IMG/VR virus record: IMGVR_UViG_3300023179_000175
Location: 1 to 46,240 of that record
Reading direction: 5' to 3' (one strand)
DNA: 46,240 nucleotides
DNA from: a virus
Shown: positions 1-5,256 of the stretch, piece by piece
How the letters are laid out: every line of letters begins with the position of its first letter
How positions within the stretch are numbered: the first letter of the stretch is position 1
The notes under the pieces: model-generated
The model's input: only the letters and a program-made list of their open reading frames with translations
What the model was told of the DNA's origin: nothing
Databases searched by the model: none
Made by a program: the position numbers and the translations under genes

Positions 1-590
1 GACCCGCCCCCGCCGCCCCCGCCGATATTCGAGCCGCCTGGCGTGCTGCCCGACCCGGTGACGTTACGGCCAAAGCCCCCGCCGCCGCTGCCGGTCCCGG
101 CCCCTGCGCCGCCCGACGCCCCCGCAACGTAAACGCCGCCGAACGCGGTATAGACGCCGCCTTTGGTCCCGCTGGCCGCGCCGCCTGCCGGGCCCGATGC
201 GGCGTCGAAGGCGTTGCCCGGGGTTGCCACGGAAGCCCCGCCAGAGCCGCCATTGACCGCCGCGCCTGCCCCGCCGGGAGCTCCTGCGGCCGCGACCGGG
301 ACGTTTATGAGCGCGCCGGTTATTGTGGAATTCGTGCCCGCCGTGCCAATGGTTTCGATCGCGCCGCCCGCGCCTAGTGCGCCGACAGTCACGGTGAGGG
401 TTGAGCCGGGCGTAACGGGGATTCCGTCTAGCATGACCGTCGTCGCGCCCGCCGCGCCGCCGCCAGCGCCGCCCGTGGCATGGCCGCCCCCGCCGCCCGA
501 CCCGCCGCCGACCAGCAGCGCGCTGATCGTGTTGACGCCCGCCGGGACCACCCACGTTCCGGACGCGGTGAAAACTTGAGACCGAACCAT
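1..590 (-). CDS. Glycine-rich tail fibre/tip protein, partial (C-terminus outside window)
   Basis: The minus-strand frame opens with ATG at 590, behind GGAG eight bases upstream. It encodes an N-terminus containing FTASGTWVVPAGVNT followed by long Gly/Ala-rich stretches. That opening (F-T-x-S-G-T-W-x-V-P-x-G-V) is typical of glycine-rich phage tail-fibre or tail-tip proteins that display adhesive polyglycine loops. An in-frame ATG at 638 would add 16 residues but lacks a ribosome-binding site. The frame stays open to base 1, so the C-terminus is missing. It follows a small virion-like gene (659-973) on the same strand. Role in host adsorption is inferred from composition only. Confidence 0.7.
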   Translation of the reverse strand, partial: MVRSQVFTASGTWVVPAGVNTISALLVGGGSGGGGGHATGGAGGGAAGATTVMLDGIPVTPGSTLTVTVGALGAGGAIETIGTAGTNSTITGALINVPVAAAGAPGGAGAAVNGGSGGASVATPGNAFDAASGPAGGAASGTKGGVYTAFGGVYVAGASGGAGAGTGSGGGGFGRNVTGSGSTPGGSNIGGGGGGG

Positions 591-658
591 TGATGCAGCT
601 CCGAACAAAGCTAGGGGCCGGCCGATGCTCCACCCCATGAGGCCGGGGGAGATCAGCA

Positions 659-973
659 CTAGGGGGCCGTTGCGATAATGGTCAACGTACCGTCCGCCGA
701 GTCGCGAATGACGTTGATGATATCGCCCGGGGTAATCTGGATATAGAACGGGACGCCGGCCGGGATAGGGATTGACGTCCCGACGACGGCGGCCGTGCTC
801 GCCTGCGCCGGATAGATCCAGCAGTCTTGCGTTGCGAATAGCAGCACTTCGGCCGCGTCGATCGCGGCGGTCGCGGCGGTCGTGCCGGTGAATGTCCGAA
901 TGATCCCGGGCAGGACGTGCCGGCGAGATCCGACGCCGCGCAATTCGGGGGGTTGCAAGATACCGTTTGCCAC
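659..973 (-). CDS. Small putative virion protein, unknown function
   Basis: GTG start at 973 preceded by AGGAG at seven bases; 104 residues. The product is beta-rich, with a hydrophobic C-terminal half around IPAGVPFYIQITPGD and DGTLTIIATAP, resembling small structural proteins encoded next to tail fibres. No catalytic motif is visible. It ends 21 bases before the upstream in-frame ATG of the glycine-rich fibre gene, so the two are probably co-expressed. An ATG eight codons further upstream exists but has no ribosome-binding site. A structural role is inference from position and composition. Confidence 0.6.
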   Translation of the reverse strand: MANGILQPPELRGVGSRRHVLPGIIRTFTGTTAATAAIDAAEVLLFATQDCWIYPAQASTAAVVGTSIPIPAGVPFYIQITPGDIINVIRDSADGTLTIIATAP

Positions 974-1003
974 GCGCGCTCTCCTGAGTCGCGGCAAGAT
1001 GCC

Positions 1004-1297
1004 CTAAGACAGCAGGGCGCGCAATTCATCCCGTAACGCCGGCGCGAGCGTGACGTTCCCCGTCGCCGTCGTCACGATGCCTTCCCGGCTTACCCGTTTG
1101 CGCAGGACCACGAGATGCGGCCCGATATTCTCGCGGCGATGCGATCGGCCGACCTTGCCCGCCAGCGTCTCGCGCCGGACGGGTTGGCCGCCCCGGACGC
1201 AGAACAACGCCAGCAGGAGGGCGGCCGGGGCCGGGGTGAGCTCATAACGCCGCCGGATCCGGTCAAGCGGCGAGTCGGTGACGGCGGGCGTCCTCAT
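1004..1297 (-). CDS. Winged-helix DNA-binding protein (OmpR C-terminal-like)
   Basis: 97 residues. ATG at 1297 overlaps the stop of the preceding gene as ATGA, indicating translational coupling. Residues about 15-97 fit a winged helix: LTPAPAALLLALF, a turn with GGQPVRRETLA, a recognition-helix-like RRENIGPHLVVLRKRV, then a wing around IVTTATGNVTLAP. This resembles the DNA-binding domain of OmpR/PhoB-type regulators without a receiver domain. It is the last of three consecutive small proteins (winged helix, zinc ribbon, winged helix) downstream of terS, so a regulator of phage transcription is likely. The target is unknown. Confidence 0.6.
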   Translation of the reverse strand: MRTPAVTDSPLDRIRRRYELTPAPAALLLALFCVRGGQPVRRETLAGKVGRSHRRENIGPHLVVLRKRVSREGIVTTATGNVTLAPALRDELRALLS

Positions 1298-1467
1298 AGC
1301 CGGGGGGCTGTGACGGGCGCGCTGCACTCGCCGCACCACCAGCCGCCCGGCTTGCCCATGGCGGGCGTCGCGCATCGAGGGCACATTGGCGGGGGCGTAG
1401 GGGGCGCTAGATAGGCGCGCCGTTGGTCTTGGCGCATCCCCCAAGGCTTGTAGCTCTTGCCGCTCAT
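1294..1467 (-). CDS. Small zinc-ribbon protein
   Basis: 57 residues starting with ATG at 1467, coupled by ATGA overlaps to both neighbours (start over the previous stop, stop over the next start). The C-terminal half holds two cysteine pairs, CPRC and CGEC, separated by about 14 residues with a WW pair before the second. This is the classic spacing of a zinc ribbon. The N-terminus is Lys/Arg/Pro rich and probably disordered. Family unknown; a nucleic-acid-binding or protein-adaptor role is inference. Confidence 0.6.
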   Translation of the reverse strand: MSGKSYKPWGMRQDQRRAYLAPPTPPPMCPRCATPAMGKPGGWWCGECSAPVTAPRL

Positions 1468-1700
1468 TGGCCGGCCTGCAGGGCTTGGCGGCCGGCGTGC
1501 GTAATCGTCCAGTATTTCCACGCGCCGGCGCTGTCTTCGACGATCTCGCCGCGCGCCATGCAACGCCGCTCGAGCGCGGCAAATTGGGGGTGCTTGGCGG
1601 ACGCCACGGCCGGGCCAAGCGACAGGCGACGAAGGGCGGCCCGCTGCCATGGCGAGAGCCCCCCGGTTATTTGAACACCCGATACCAACGGACCCACCAT
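1464..1700 (-). CDS. Small winged-helix-like protein
   Basis: 78 residues if started at ATG 1700; an in-frame GTG at 1760 would give 98. Neither has a strong ribosome-binding site. The C-terminal 65 residues look like a winged helix: LSPWQRAALRRL, then AALERRCMARGEI, then a wing ending KYWTITHAGRQAL. The I-T-x-x-G-R-x-A-L ending is frequent in phage and bacterial winged-helix proteins. It overlaps the next gene by ATGA. The only good Shine-Dalgarno (GGGAGA, 1739-1744) serves a 21-codon frame at 1667-1732 whose end overlaps the start of this gene. Confidence 0.5.
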   Translation of the reverse strand: MVGPLVSGVQITGGLSPWQRAALRRLSLGPAVASAKHPQFAALERRCMARGEIVEDSAGAWKYWTITHAGRQALQAGQ

Positions 1701-1732
1701 GCGGTAAGGCCATGGGGCGGAACGTAAACCAT
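1667..1732 (-). CDS. Possible 21-residue aromatic leader peptide
   Basis: A short frame with ATG at 1732, spaced seven bases from GGGAGA, the same leader seen before several other first genes in this genome. It encodes 21 residues with three Trp and two Tyr. Its 3' half overlaps the start of the winged-helix gene in another frame. It could be a true micropeptide, an upstream frame that controls initiation of the next gene, or a chance frame. The leader match argues for translation. Confidence 0.3.
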   Translation of the reverse strand: MVYVPPHGLTAWWVRWYRVFK

Positions 1733-1759
1733 GCTGCAGTCTCCCATTGCTGTACGCCA

Positions 1760-1788
1760 CGGCTAGCCGGTTATGACGCGGGCGTCAA
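1760..1788 (-). promoter_or_regulatory. Promoter-like cassette, TTGACG box with TGACG-N4-CGTCA dyad
   Basis: On the minus strand TTGACG lies at 1788-1783 and forms the left arm of a perfect TGACG-N4-CGTCA palindrome (1774-1787). The hexamer 17 bases downstream (1765-1760, TAGCCG) is a poor -10, so promoter activity is uncertain. The TGA inside TTGACG is also the stop codon of terS, an arrangement repeated at other loci in this genome. Confidence 0.4.
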
Positions 1789-2537
1789 CTGCCCTTGAGC
1801 ATTTGGGCGTACATGCTGGCGGCCGTGTGTTGATCACTGGCGACCGCGACCGCCGCCTTGATCGTCGCCGCCAGTTGGCCCTTGAGCTCGAGCCGGTCGT
1901 CGAAGCCGCCTAGCATTCGGACCAGCATTTCCATGGCCTTTTGCCGGTCCGCTGTCTTGATCTCGATTCCGTGCGACGTTTGCTTGACGCCTTCGTACAG
2001 GGCCGCCGCGCCCGGGCTGTATTCGTCGGACGGCTTAAGGCTCGCGTGCGCCAATCCCCCGCCGCCGCACTCCGGGCATTCCGGATTCGGGGCATGGAAC
2101 GGCCGCCACCCAAAGCCCCCTTCGCAGCCGGGCATTTCCTCAACGACGCCCTTTTCGGCAAGCCGCTGCCAATCCGCTAGCGCCTTGGAATATTCCTTCC
2201 CGTCGCGCCAACGATACGCAAACCCTTCGCCATTGCAGCAACGACAATTCCCGGTCCGGATCGTCATGAGCTCGCGCGGATCCGTGACGACTTGCAGGCA
2301 TAGCTTGGCGAAGATTTGTTTGAGCTCGAGGGTCACGTCGGCGGTCGCGGTCGCCGCTTCCCGTAATTCTGCGACCCTTTGGGCGATTTTAGGATGCGCC
2401 TTTAATTTGCTGGCTTCGACGGCGATCGACGAGGGCAGGGAATCCTTGGCGTTATAGGCCGCCATATAGGCCGCCGCCCCGTTATTGTACCGGGCGTAAT
2501 GGACCGCGAAGGCTTCCTGTTTATCGGTTAGCGCCAT
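1785..2537 (-). CDS. terS: Terminase small subunit
   Basis: 250 residues. The N-terminus (LTDKQEAFAVHYARYNNGAAAYMAAY) is the helix-turn-helix of the TerS family that binds pac/cos DNA and recruits TerL; it is followed by helices with HPKIAQRVAELRE. An insertion at residues 98-161 carries two DnaJ-like CxxCxGxG-type knots (CRCCNGEG around 98-105 and CPECGGGG around 154-161) plus Cys138, suggesting a bound zinc. The C-terminal segment (KTADRQKAMEMLVRMLG) is likely for oligomerisation. The gene is about 42 kb from terL in this window's linear order, although the two are usually adjacent. It faces away from the repeat-rich intergenic region directly upstream, a plausible packaging site. Confidence 0.85.
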   Translation of the reverse strand: MALTDKQEAFAVHYARYNNGAAAYMAAYNAKDSLPSSIAVEASKLKAHPKIAQRVAELREAATATADVTLELKQIFAKLCLQVVTDPRELMTIRTGNCRCCNGEGFAYRWRDGKEYSKALADWQRLAEKGVVEEMPGCEGGFGWRPFHAPNPECPECGGGGLAHASLKPSDEYSPGAAALYEGVKQTSHGIEIKTADRQKAMEMLVRMLGGFDDRLELKGQLAATIKAAVAVASDQHTAASMYAQMLKGS

Positions 2538-2587
2538 GGGTCACTAAATGCCCCGCCCGGCCCGTCACGGCAATAGGGTCACGCCAT

Positions 2588-2680
2588 TTCCAGCACTTCC
2601 AGAACCTTCCAGAACGTCCCGGAACGCGCAACGCATTGAAACGCAAGGGTTTTTAGCCCCTCTTCCAGCACTTCCAGCAC
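2588..2680. repeat. Iteron-like TTCCAG(C/A)AC nonamer array
   Basis: Perfect nonamers TTCCAGCAC or TTCCAGAAC occur at 2588-2596, 2597-2605, 2607-2615, 2663-2671 and 2672-2680. A degenerate copy follows the third, and one more perfect copy lies at 2860-2868. Head-to-tail spacing of 9-10 bases is close to one helical turn, as expected for a protein-binding array such as iterons or a TerS recognition site. Confidence 0.65.
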
Positions 2681-2703
2681 TTTTTACTTCTATAGGGAAT
2701 TTT

Positions 2704-2791
2704 GACAGATATATAAGTTAATGATGCACATACCGTGTATGCACGCAACATGCGTGCATTGTATGCCTAATCTAAGTGATATATATCTGTC
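2704..2791. repeat. Nested inverted repeats (operator or origin candidate)
   Basis: The outer arms GACAGATATATA (2704-2715) and TATATATCTGTC (2780-2791) are perfect 12-base inverted repeats. Inside lies a second perfect inverted repeat, ATGCACGCA (2739-2747) and TGCGTGCAT (2751-2759), separated by three bases. The two dyads are nearly concentric (centres about 2747.5 and 2749). TTGACA at 2702-2707 overlaps the outer left arm. Confidence 0.65.
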
Positions 2792-2845
2792 CTAATCGGC
2801 TAAGAGTGGATTTCATGCGGGAAGTCCCGCGACCATTGAAAAGAC

Positions 2846-2851
2846 AGGAGA
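2846..2851 (+). promoter_or_regulatory. Strong Shine-Dalgarno positioned for an ATT start at 2858
   Basis: AGGAGA at 2846-2851 is followed after six bases by ATT at 2858, in frame with the zinc-ribbon gene whose first ATG is at 2936. The intervening 26 codons are open and read like a helix-turn-helix (YEERIEHLGSLGLSFAKIRA). The ATG at 2936 has no ribosome-binding site. This is the best support for a rare ATT start. Confidence 0.45.
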
Positions 2852-2935
2852 ATCCCAATTTCCAGAACCCGCGATTATGAAGAGAGAATCGAGCATTTAG
2901 GCTCGCTAGGGCTCTCTTTCGCTAAAATCCGCGCA

Positions 2936-3550
2936 ATGAGCCGTCACGGCAAATTGCGGCAATTTATTTTTGAGTGTCCCGAGCATGGCGTTACGCGTTT
3001 CCGGACCAAGACGGGGAAATGCTTAATTTGCGACCCGGTAATTCCCGGCCGTCCAGCAATTAACGCCGACCGCCAACGGGCCCGGGCCGCTAATTTGCCG
3101 ACCTATCTGGATTACTGCCCGACGCATATCGTCACGCCGCATTCTGTCACTTACGGGAAATGCTTGACGTGCTTTACGACGGCCGGCCGGCCCCGCCAGT
3201 CATGGAAGGGCGGACCGCCGATAGATCCGACGAACGCCCGGGCCGTGGCGCGCCGGGCGGGCTTGACGTCCTATGCGGGATTCTGCGCAGTCCATGGGCC
3301 GACCGATTTCGGCGTGCTCCGGGGGCTTTGCCTCACGTGCTTTAGCGCTGCAGGCCGGCCGCGCGTCATGGGCGGACCCGGGGGCTCGCTTCAACAGGCC
3401 GACAATCCGCGTGCAACGGCCCGTAGGGCGGGTTTAACGGCTTTTGAGGGTATCTGTCCGGACCATGGCAAAACCCCCCATAGCGTGCGCCATGGGGGGT
3501 GTCTGACGTGTCTTAATGCGTATGGCGTGCCCCGCAAGCGGCCGGGCTAG
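2936..3550 (+). CDS. Tandem four-unit zinc-ribbon protein
   Basis: 204 residues from ATG 2936, or 230 if translation starts at ATT 2858 behind a perfect AGGAGA. The protein is four repeats of about 50-57 residues, each with C-x2-H near its start and C-L-(I/T)-C about 15 residues later (cysteines near 14/32, 61/79, 117/135, 174/192). Each repeat ends in G-x-P-R-like residues, and repeats are joined by NxRAxARRAGLT linkers. This predicts four CHCC zinc ribbons. The extra N-terminus at 2858 looks like a helix-turn-helix, which would make a sequence-specific DNA-binding protein. I do not recognise a named family. It is the only plus-strand gene in the first 12 kb and diverges from terS. Confidence 0.7.
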   Translation: MSRHGKLRQFIFECPEHGVTRFRTKTGKCLICDPVIPGRPAINADRQRARAANLPTYLDYCPTHIVTPHSVTYGKCLTCFTTAGRPRQSWKGGPPIDPTNARAVARRAGLTSYAGFCAVHGPTDFGVLRGLCLTCFSAAGRPRVMGGPGGSLQQADNPRATARRAGLTAFEGICPDHGKTPHSVRHGGCLTCLNAYGVPRKRPG

Positions 3551-3723
3551 GACAGGCGGTCCGGAACCATGACCGCCACGACGCGCCCGTGCCATACGGT
3601 CACGCTCTCGCCGGTTTTGTTGGCGATCGCCTTTGCGAGATCGACGGCGATGCCAAACCCCCGAACCGCCAAAACGCGACCGTCGGCGTCGCAGAGCTCA
3701 TACGTTACGACGGGCCCGCTCAT
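3547..3723 (-). CDS. Small hypothetical protein, paralogue of its neighbour
   Basis: 58 residues, ATG at 3723 overlapping the previous stop as ATGA. Its 3' end overlaps the 3' end of the convergent zinc-ribbon gene by four bases. The sequence (YELCDADGRVLAV, then AVDLAKAIANKTGESVTVWHGRVVAV) aligns along most of its length with the upstream gene 3720-3908 (FELRTVTGRVIET, then AKELAAYHAARLTGPVTVYRVTVKAV). A tandem duplication is therefore likely. Beta-alpha-beta character; no known family recognised. Confidence 0.6.
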   Translation of the reverse strand: MSGPVVTYELCDADGRVLAVRGFGIAVDLAKAIANKTGESVTVWHGRVVAVMVPDRLS

Positions 3724-3908
3724 GACGGCGTCCCGACAGTTTGAGAGACACAGTCAATGGCAACGGCTTTAACCGTGACCCTGTAGACCGTCACGGGGCC
3801 GGTGAGACGGGCCGCATGGTATGCCGCCAGCTCTTTGGCCCGGTCCGCCCGGTCCGTGGTCTCAATGACACGGCCGGTGACGGTGCGCAGCTCGAAGGAT
3901 ATGCTCAT
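3720..3908 (-). CDS. Small hypothetical protein, paralogue of its neighbour
   Basis: 62 residues, ATG at 3908 overlapping the preceding gene's stop (ATGA) and itself overlapped by the next start. Predicted beta-alpha-beta fold with a G-R-V strand near the N-terminus, a helix around RAKELAAYHAARLTG and a V-T-V-Y strand. It is similar to the 58-residue product of the next gene. The chain of ATGA overlaps from 4293 down to 3547 makes one translational unit of four or five very small genes. Function unknown. Confidence 0.6.
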   Translation of the reverse strand: MSISFELRTVTGRVIETTDRADRAKELAAYHAARLTGPVTVYRVTVKAVAIDCVSQTVGTPS

Positions 3909-4105
3909 TGGCGCCCCTCAAGCTCTGCGATACGCGCCCGGGCGTCCTGCAGCGCCTTGGCGGCGTCCTGCAGGGTTTGCCGCAGCTCCGGATCCTCTGG
4001 CATGTCCGGGACGGCGGCGCTTATGCGGTCCGCAAGGTGCGCTACGCTGTAGCCTAGAGAGACGGACAGCCGGCGCGCGATGTGCTGGATTTGCTCTTCG
4101 GTCAT
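3905..4105 (-). CDS. Small helical hypothetical protein
   Basis: 66 residues, almost entirely alpha-helical. The N-terminal part (EEQIQHIARRLSVSLGYSVAHLADRI) is followed after a proline turn by a coiled-coil-like helix rich in Ala/Glu/Arg ending ARIAELEGRQ. ATGA overlaps tie it to both neighbours. No family recognised; probably a small protein-protein interaction factor expressed early. Confidence 0.55.
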   Translation of the reverse strand: MTEEQIQHIARRLSVSLGYSVAHLADRISAAVPDMPEDPELRQTLQDAAKALQDARARIAELEGRQ

Positions 4106-4293
4106 GCCTGCAGCTCCCTCAAAAGCTCTTCGTCCGTCATGCTGCCCGGCGTGACCGGATCCAGCTCATTGATCCGGGCCATGCACGCGGCCCGGTGCGC
4201 GGCGTACCGCTTGCGCAGCTTGCCCTTGGTCATCGCTAGGCCAAGGTCGCACTTCTCGAGATCCCGTGCGAGGGCTTGCAGCTCTTCCCGCAT
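4102..4293 (-). CDS. Small charged hypothetical protein
   Basis: 63 residues, ATG at 4293 with GGGAGG upstream. The start overlaps the stop of the 26-residue membrane peptide gene as TAATG. The product is a helical, highly charged protein (EELQALARDLEKCDLGLA, then KGKLRKRYAAHRAACMARI). It overlaps the next gene by ATGA. No family recognised. Confidence 0.55.
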   Translation of the reverse strand: MREELQALARDLEKCDLGLAMTKGKLRKRYAAHRAACMARINELDPVTPGSMTDEELLRELQA

Positions 4294-4373
4294 TAGAAGG
4301 CCCTCCCGCGCCAAGCAACTTCCGCGCCGGCGAAAGCGACCGCCGCCACGAATAAAACCAGAAACCAAATCAT
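4293..4373 (-). CDS. 26-residue predicted membrane micropeptide
   Basis: ATG at 4373 lies seven bases after GGGAGA and directly downstream of a well-formed TTGACG-N17-TACAGA promoter. The peptide begins MIWFLVLFVAAVAFAG, a single hydrophobic span long enough to cross a membrane, followed by a short basic tail. Its TAA overlaps the ATG of the next gene. The dedicated promoter and leader argue that it is translated. The role is unknown. Confidence 0.5.
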   Translation of the reverse strand: MIWFLVLFVAAVAFAGAEVAWRGRAF

Positions 4374-4399
4374 TTTGCTGTCTCCCTGTCTGTGAGTTA

Positions 4400-4428
4400 T
4401 CTGTACGCTTAATTCTCGGGGGCGTCAA
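4400..4428 (-). promoter_or_regulatory. Sigma70-like promoter with GTAC operator-like motif
   Basis: On the minus strand TTGACG (4428-4423), exactly 17 bases, then TACAGA (4405-4400). The spacer and -10 form TTAAGCGTACAGATAA, an element shared with promoters at 39702, 40343, 40683 and 18309. The -35 lies within the last codons of the DUF3560 gene. It drives the micropeptide and the small genes down to 3547. Confidence 0.65.
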
Positions 4429-5200
4429 GCGTCTTGAGGATATAAGAGGCGGCATATCGTGCGGCGTTGTTGAGCTGGCGTTGCCATGCCCCGGCGGTCG
4501 GCGACCAGCGGAAGCCCCGGGCTTTGAGATCGGCGCGAACACCGTCGGACGGCTTGTCCGGAAAGAAGAGCTGCAGGCGATTGTCGTCGACGTTCTCAAC
4601 GACGCGGACCCCCGCCGTGACCGTCACGCTCTCGACTTGCCCGGCCCGCGCTTCAAGCTGTGCAATCCGCTTTGCGATGCGCCGGCCGTTGGCGCTGTTG
4701 TTCGTCAGGGCGTAGTCGGGATATCCGACCCGGCCGCAGAAGTCCGGCTTGATCAGCGCCCGGGCCTTGTCTTCGCTGTACCCCATGGCGACCAGAGCCG
4801 GGACCGGGTCGGCCTTGTTCTGGCGAATCGTGACGTTGGTCGCCTTCATGCGCTCTTGGCGCTTCTGGACGGCCGCCAGCTCTGCCCGGAGCTTCACGAG
4901 GGCGTCCGGATCGTCGGAGCTGATTCCGCCCGTCCCGACCGCTGCAGCCTTGGCCGCGACCGCTTTGCTGGCGGCGAGCGCCTGAAAGCCCTTGTCGAAG
5001 TTGGTATGGATTCGCTCTGCGTCCCGGCGCGCCCGGCCTTCGGAATGATGCCCGACAAGGATAGGCTGCCCGAAGGGGATATGGCTTGCGATGCCCTTGG
5101 CCCGGTCAATCCGAGCGTATCCTTCCGCCGCCAGCTTGTCGGCGCGCGCCTCGAGCCGTGCGGCCCGGGCAAGTAGCTTCTCTTCGTAACGGTTCGTCAT
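4409..5200 (-). CDS. DUF3560 family protein
   Basis: 263 residues, ATG at 5200 behind the recurrent GGGAGACC leader. The N-terminal half matches DUF3560, found on plasmids and phages: an amphipathic Ala/Arg/Glu helix, then GQPILVGHHSEGRARRDAER and a helix. The C-terminal part (LQLFFPDKPSDGVRADLKA, GFRWSPTAGAWQRQLN) is the module that often accompanies DUF3560 and related plasmid proteins. Biochemical function is not established. Its own promoter-like cassette lies in the 52-base gap upstream. Confidence 0.75.
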   Translation of the reverse strand: MTNRYEEKLLARAARLEARADKLAAEGYARIDRAKGIASHIPFGQPILVGHHSEGRARRDAERIHTNFDKGFQALAASKAVAAKAAAVGTGGISSDDPDALVKLRAELAAVQKRQERMKATNVTIRQNKADPVPALVAMGYSEDKARALIKPDFCGRVGYPDYALTNNSANGRRIAKRIAQLEARAGQVESVTVTAGVRVVENVDDNRLQLFFPDKPSDGVRADLKARGFRWSPTAGAWQRQLNNAARYAASYILKTLDAPEN

Positions 5201-5227
5201 GCGGTGGTCTCCCTTGGTTATAGGGAC

Positions 5228-5256
5228 ACATTACGCGCTTATGACGCCCCCGTCAA
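5228..5256 (-). promoter_or_regulatory. Promoter-like cassette with TGACG-N4-CGTCA dyad
   Basis: Minus-strand TTGACG (5256-5251), 17-base spacer, TAATGT (5233-5228). The -35 forms a perfect TGACG-GGGG-CGTCA palindrome (5242-5255), as at 1774-1787. The TGA within the -35 is the stop codon of the primase-helicase gene upstream. The transcript leader contains GGGAGACC before the DUF3560 start. Confidence 0.55.

Larger units (their letters stand above)
2538..2857. promoter_or_regulatory. AT-rich regulatory intergenic region between divergent terS and zinc-ribbon gene
   Basis: This is the only long gene-free stretch in the window. It is much richer in A/T than its surroundings. From left to right it holds tandem TTCCAG(C/A)AC nonamers (2588-2680), a nested pair of inverted repeats (2704-2791), and a small hairpin GCGGGA-AG-TCCCGC (2817-2830). 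A plus-strand promoter candidate is TTGTAT (2759-2764) with TATATC (2782-2787), 17 bases apart. It may be an origin, an operator region or a packaging site next to terS. Confidence 0.6.

Noticed and set aside
163-579. Plus-strand proline/alanine-rich frame
   Set aside because: It is the complement of the glycine-rich minus-strand fibre gene; GGC/GCC codons read as Pro/Ala on the other strand. No ribosome-binding site.
2588-2680. CRISPR array from the short repeats upstream of terS
   Set aside because: The repeats are nine bases and contiguous, with no unique spacers of 25-40 bases and no cas genes.
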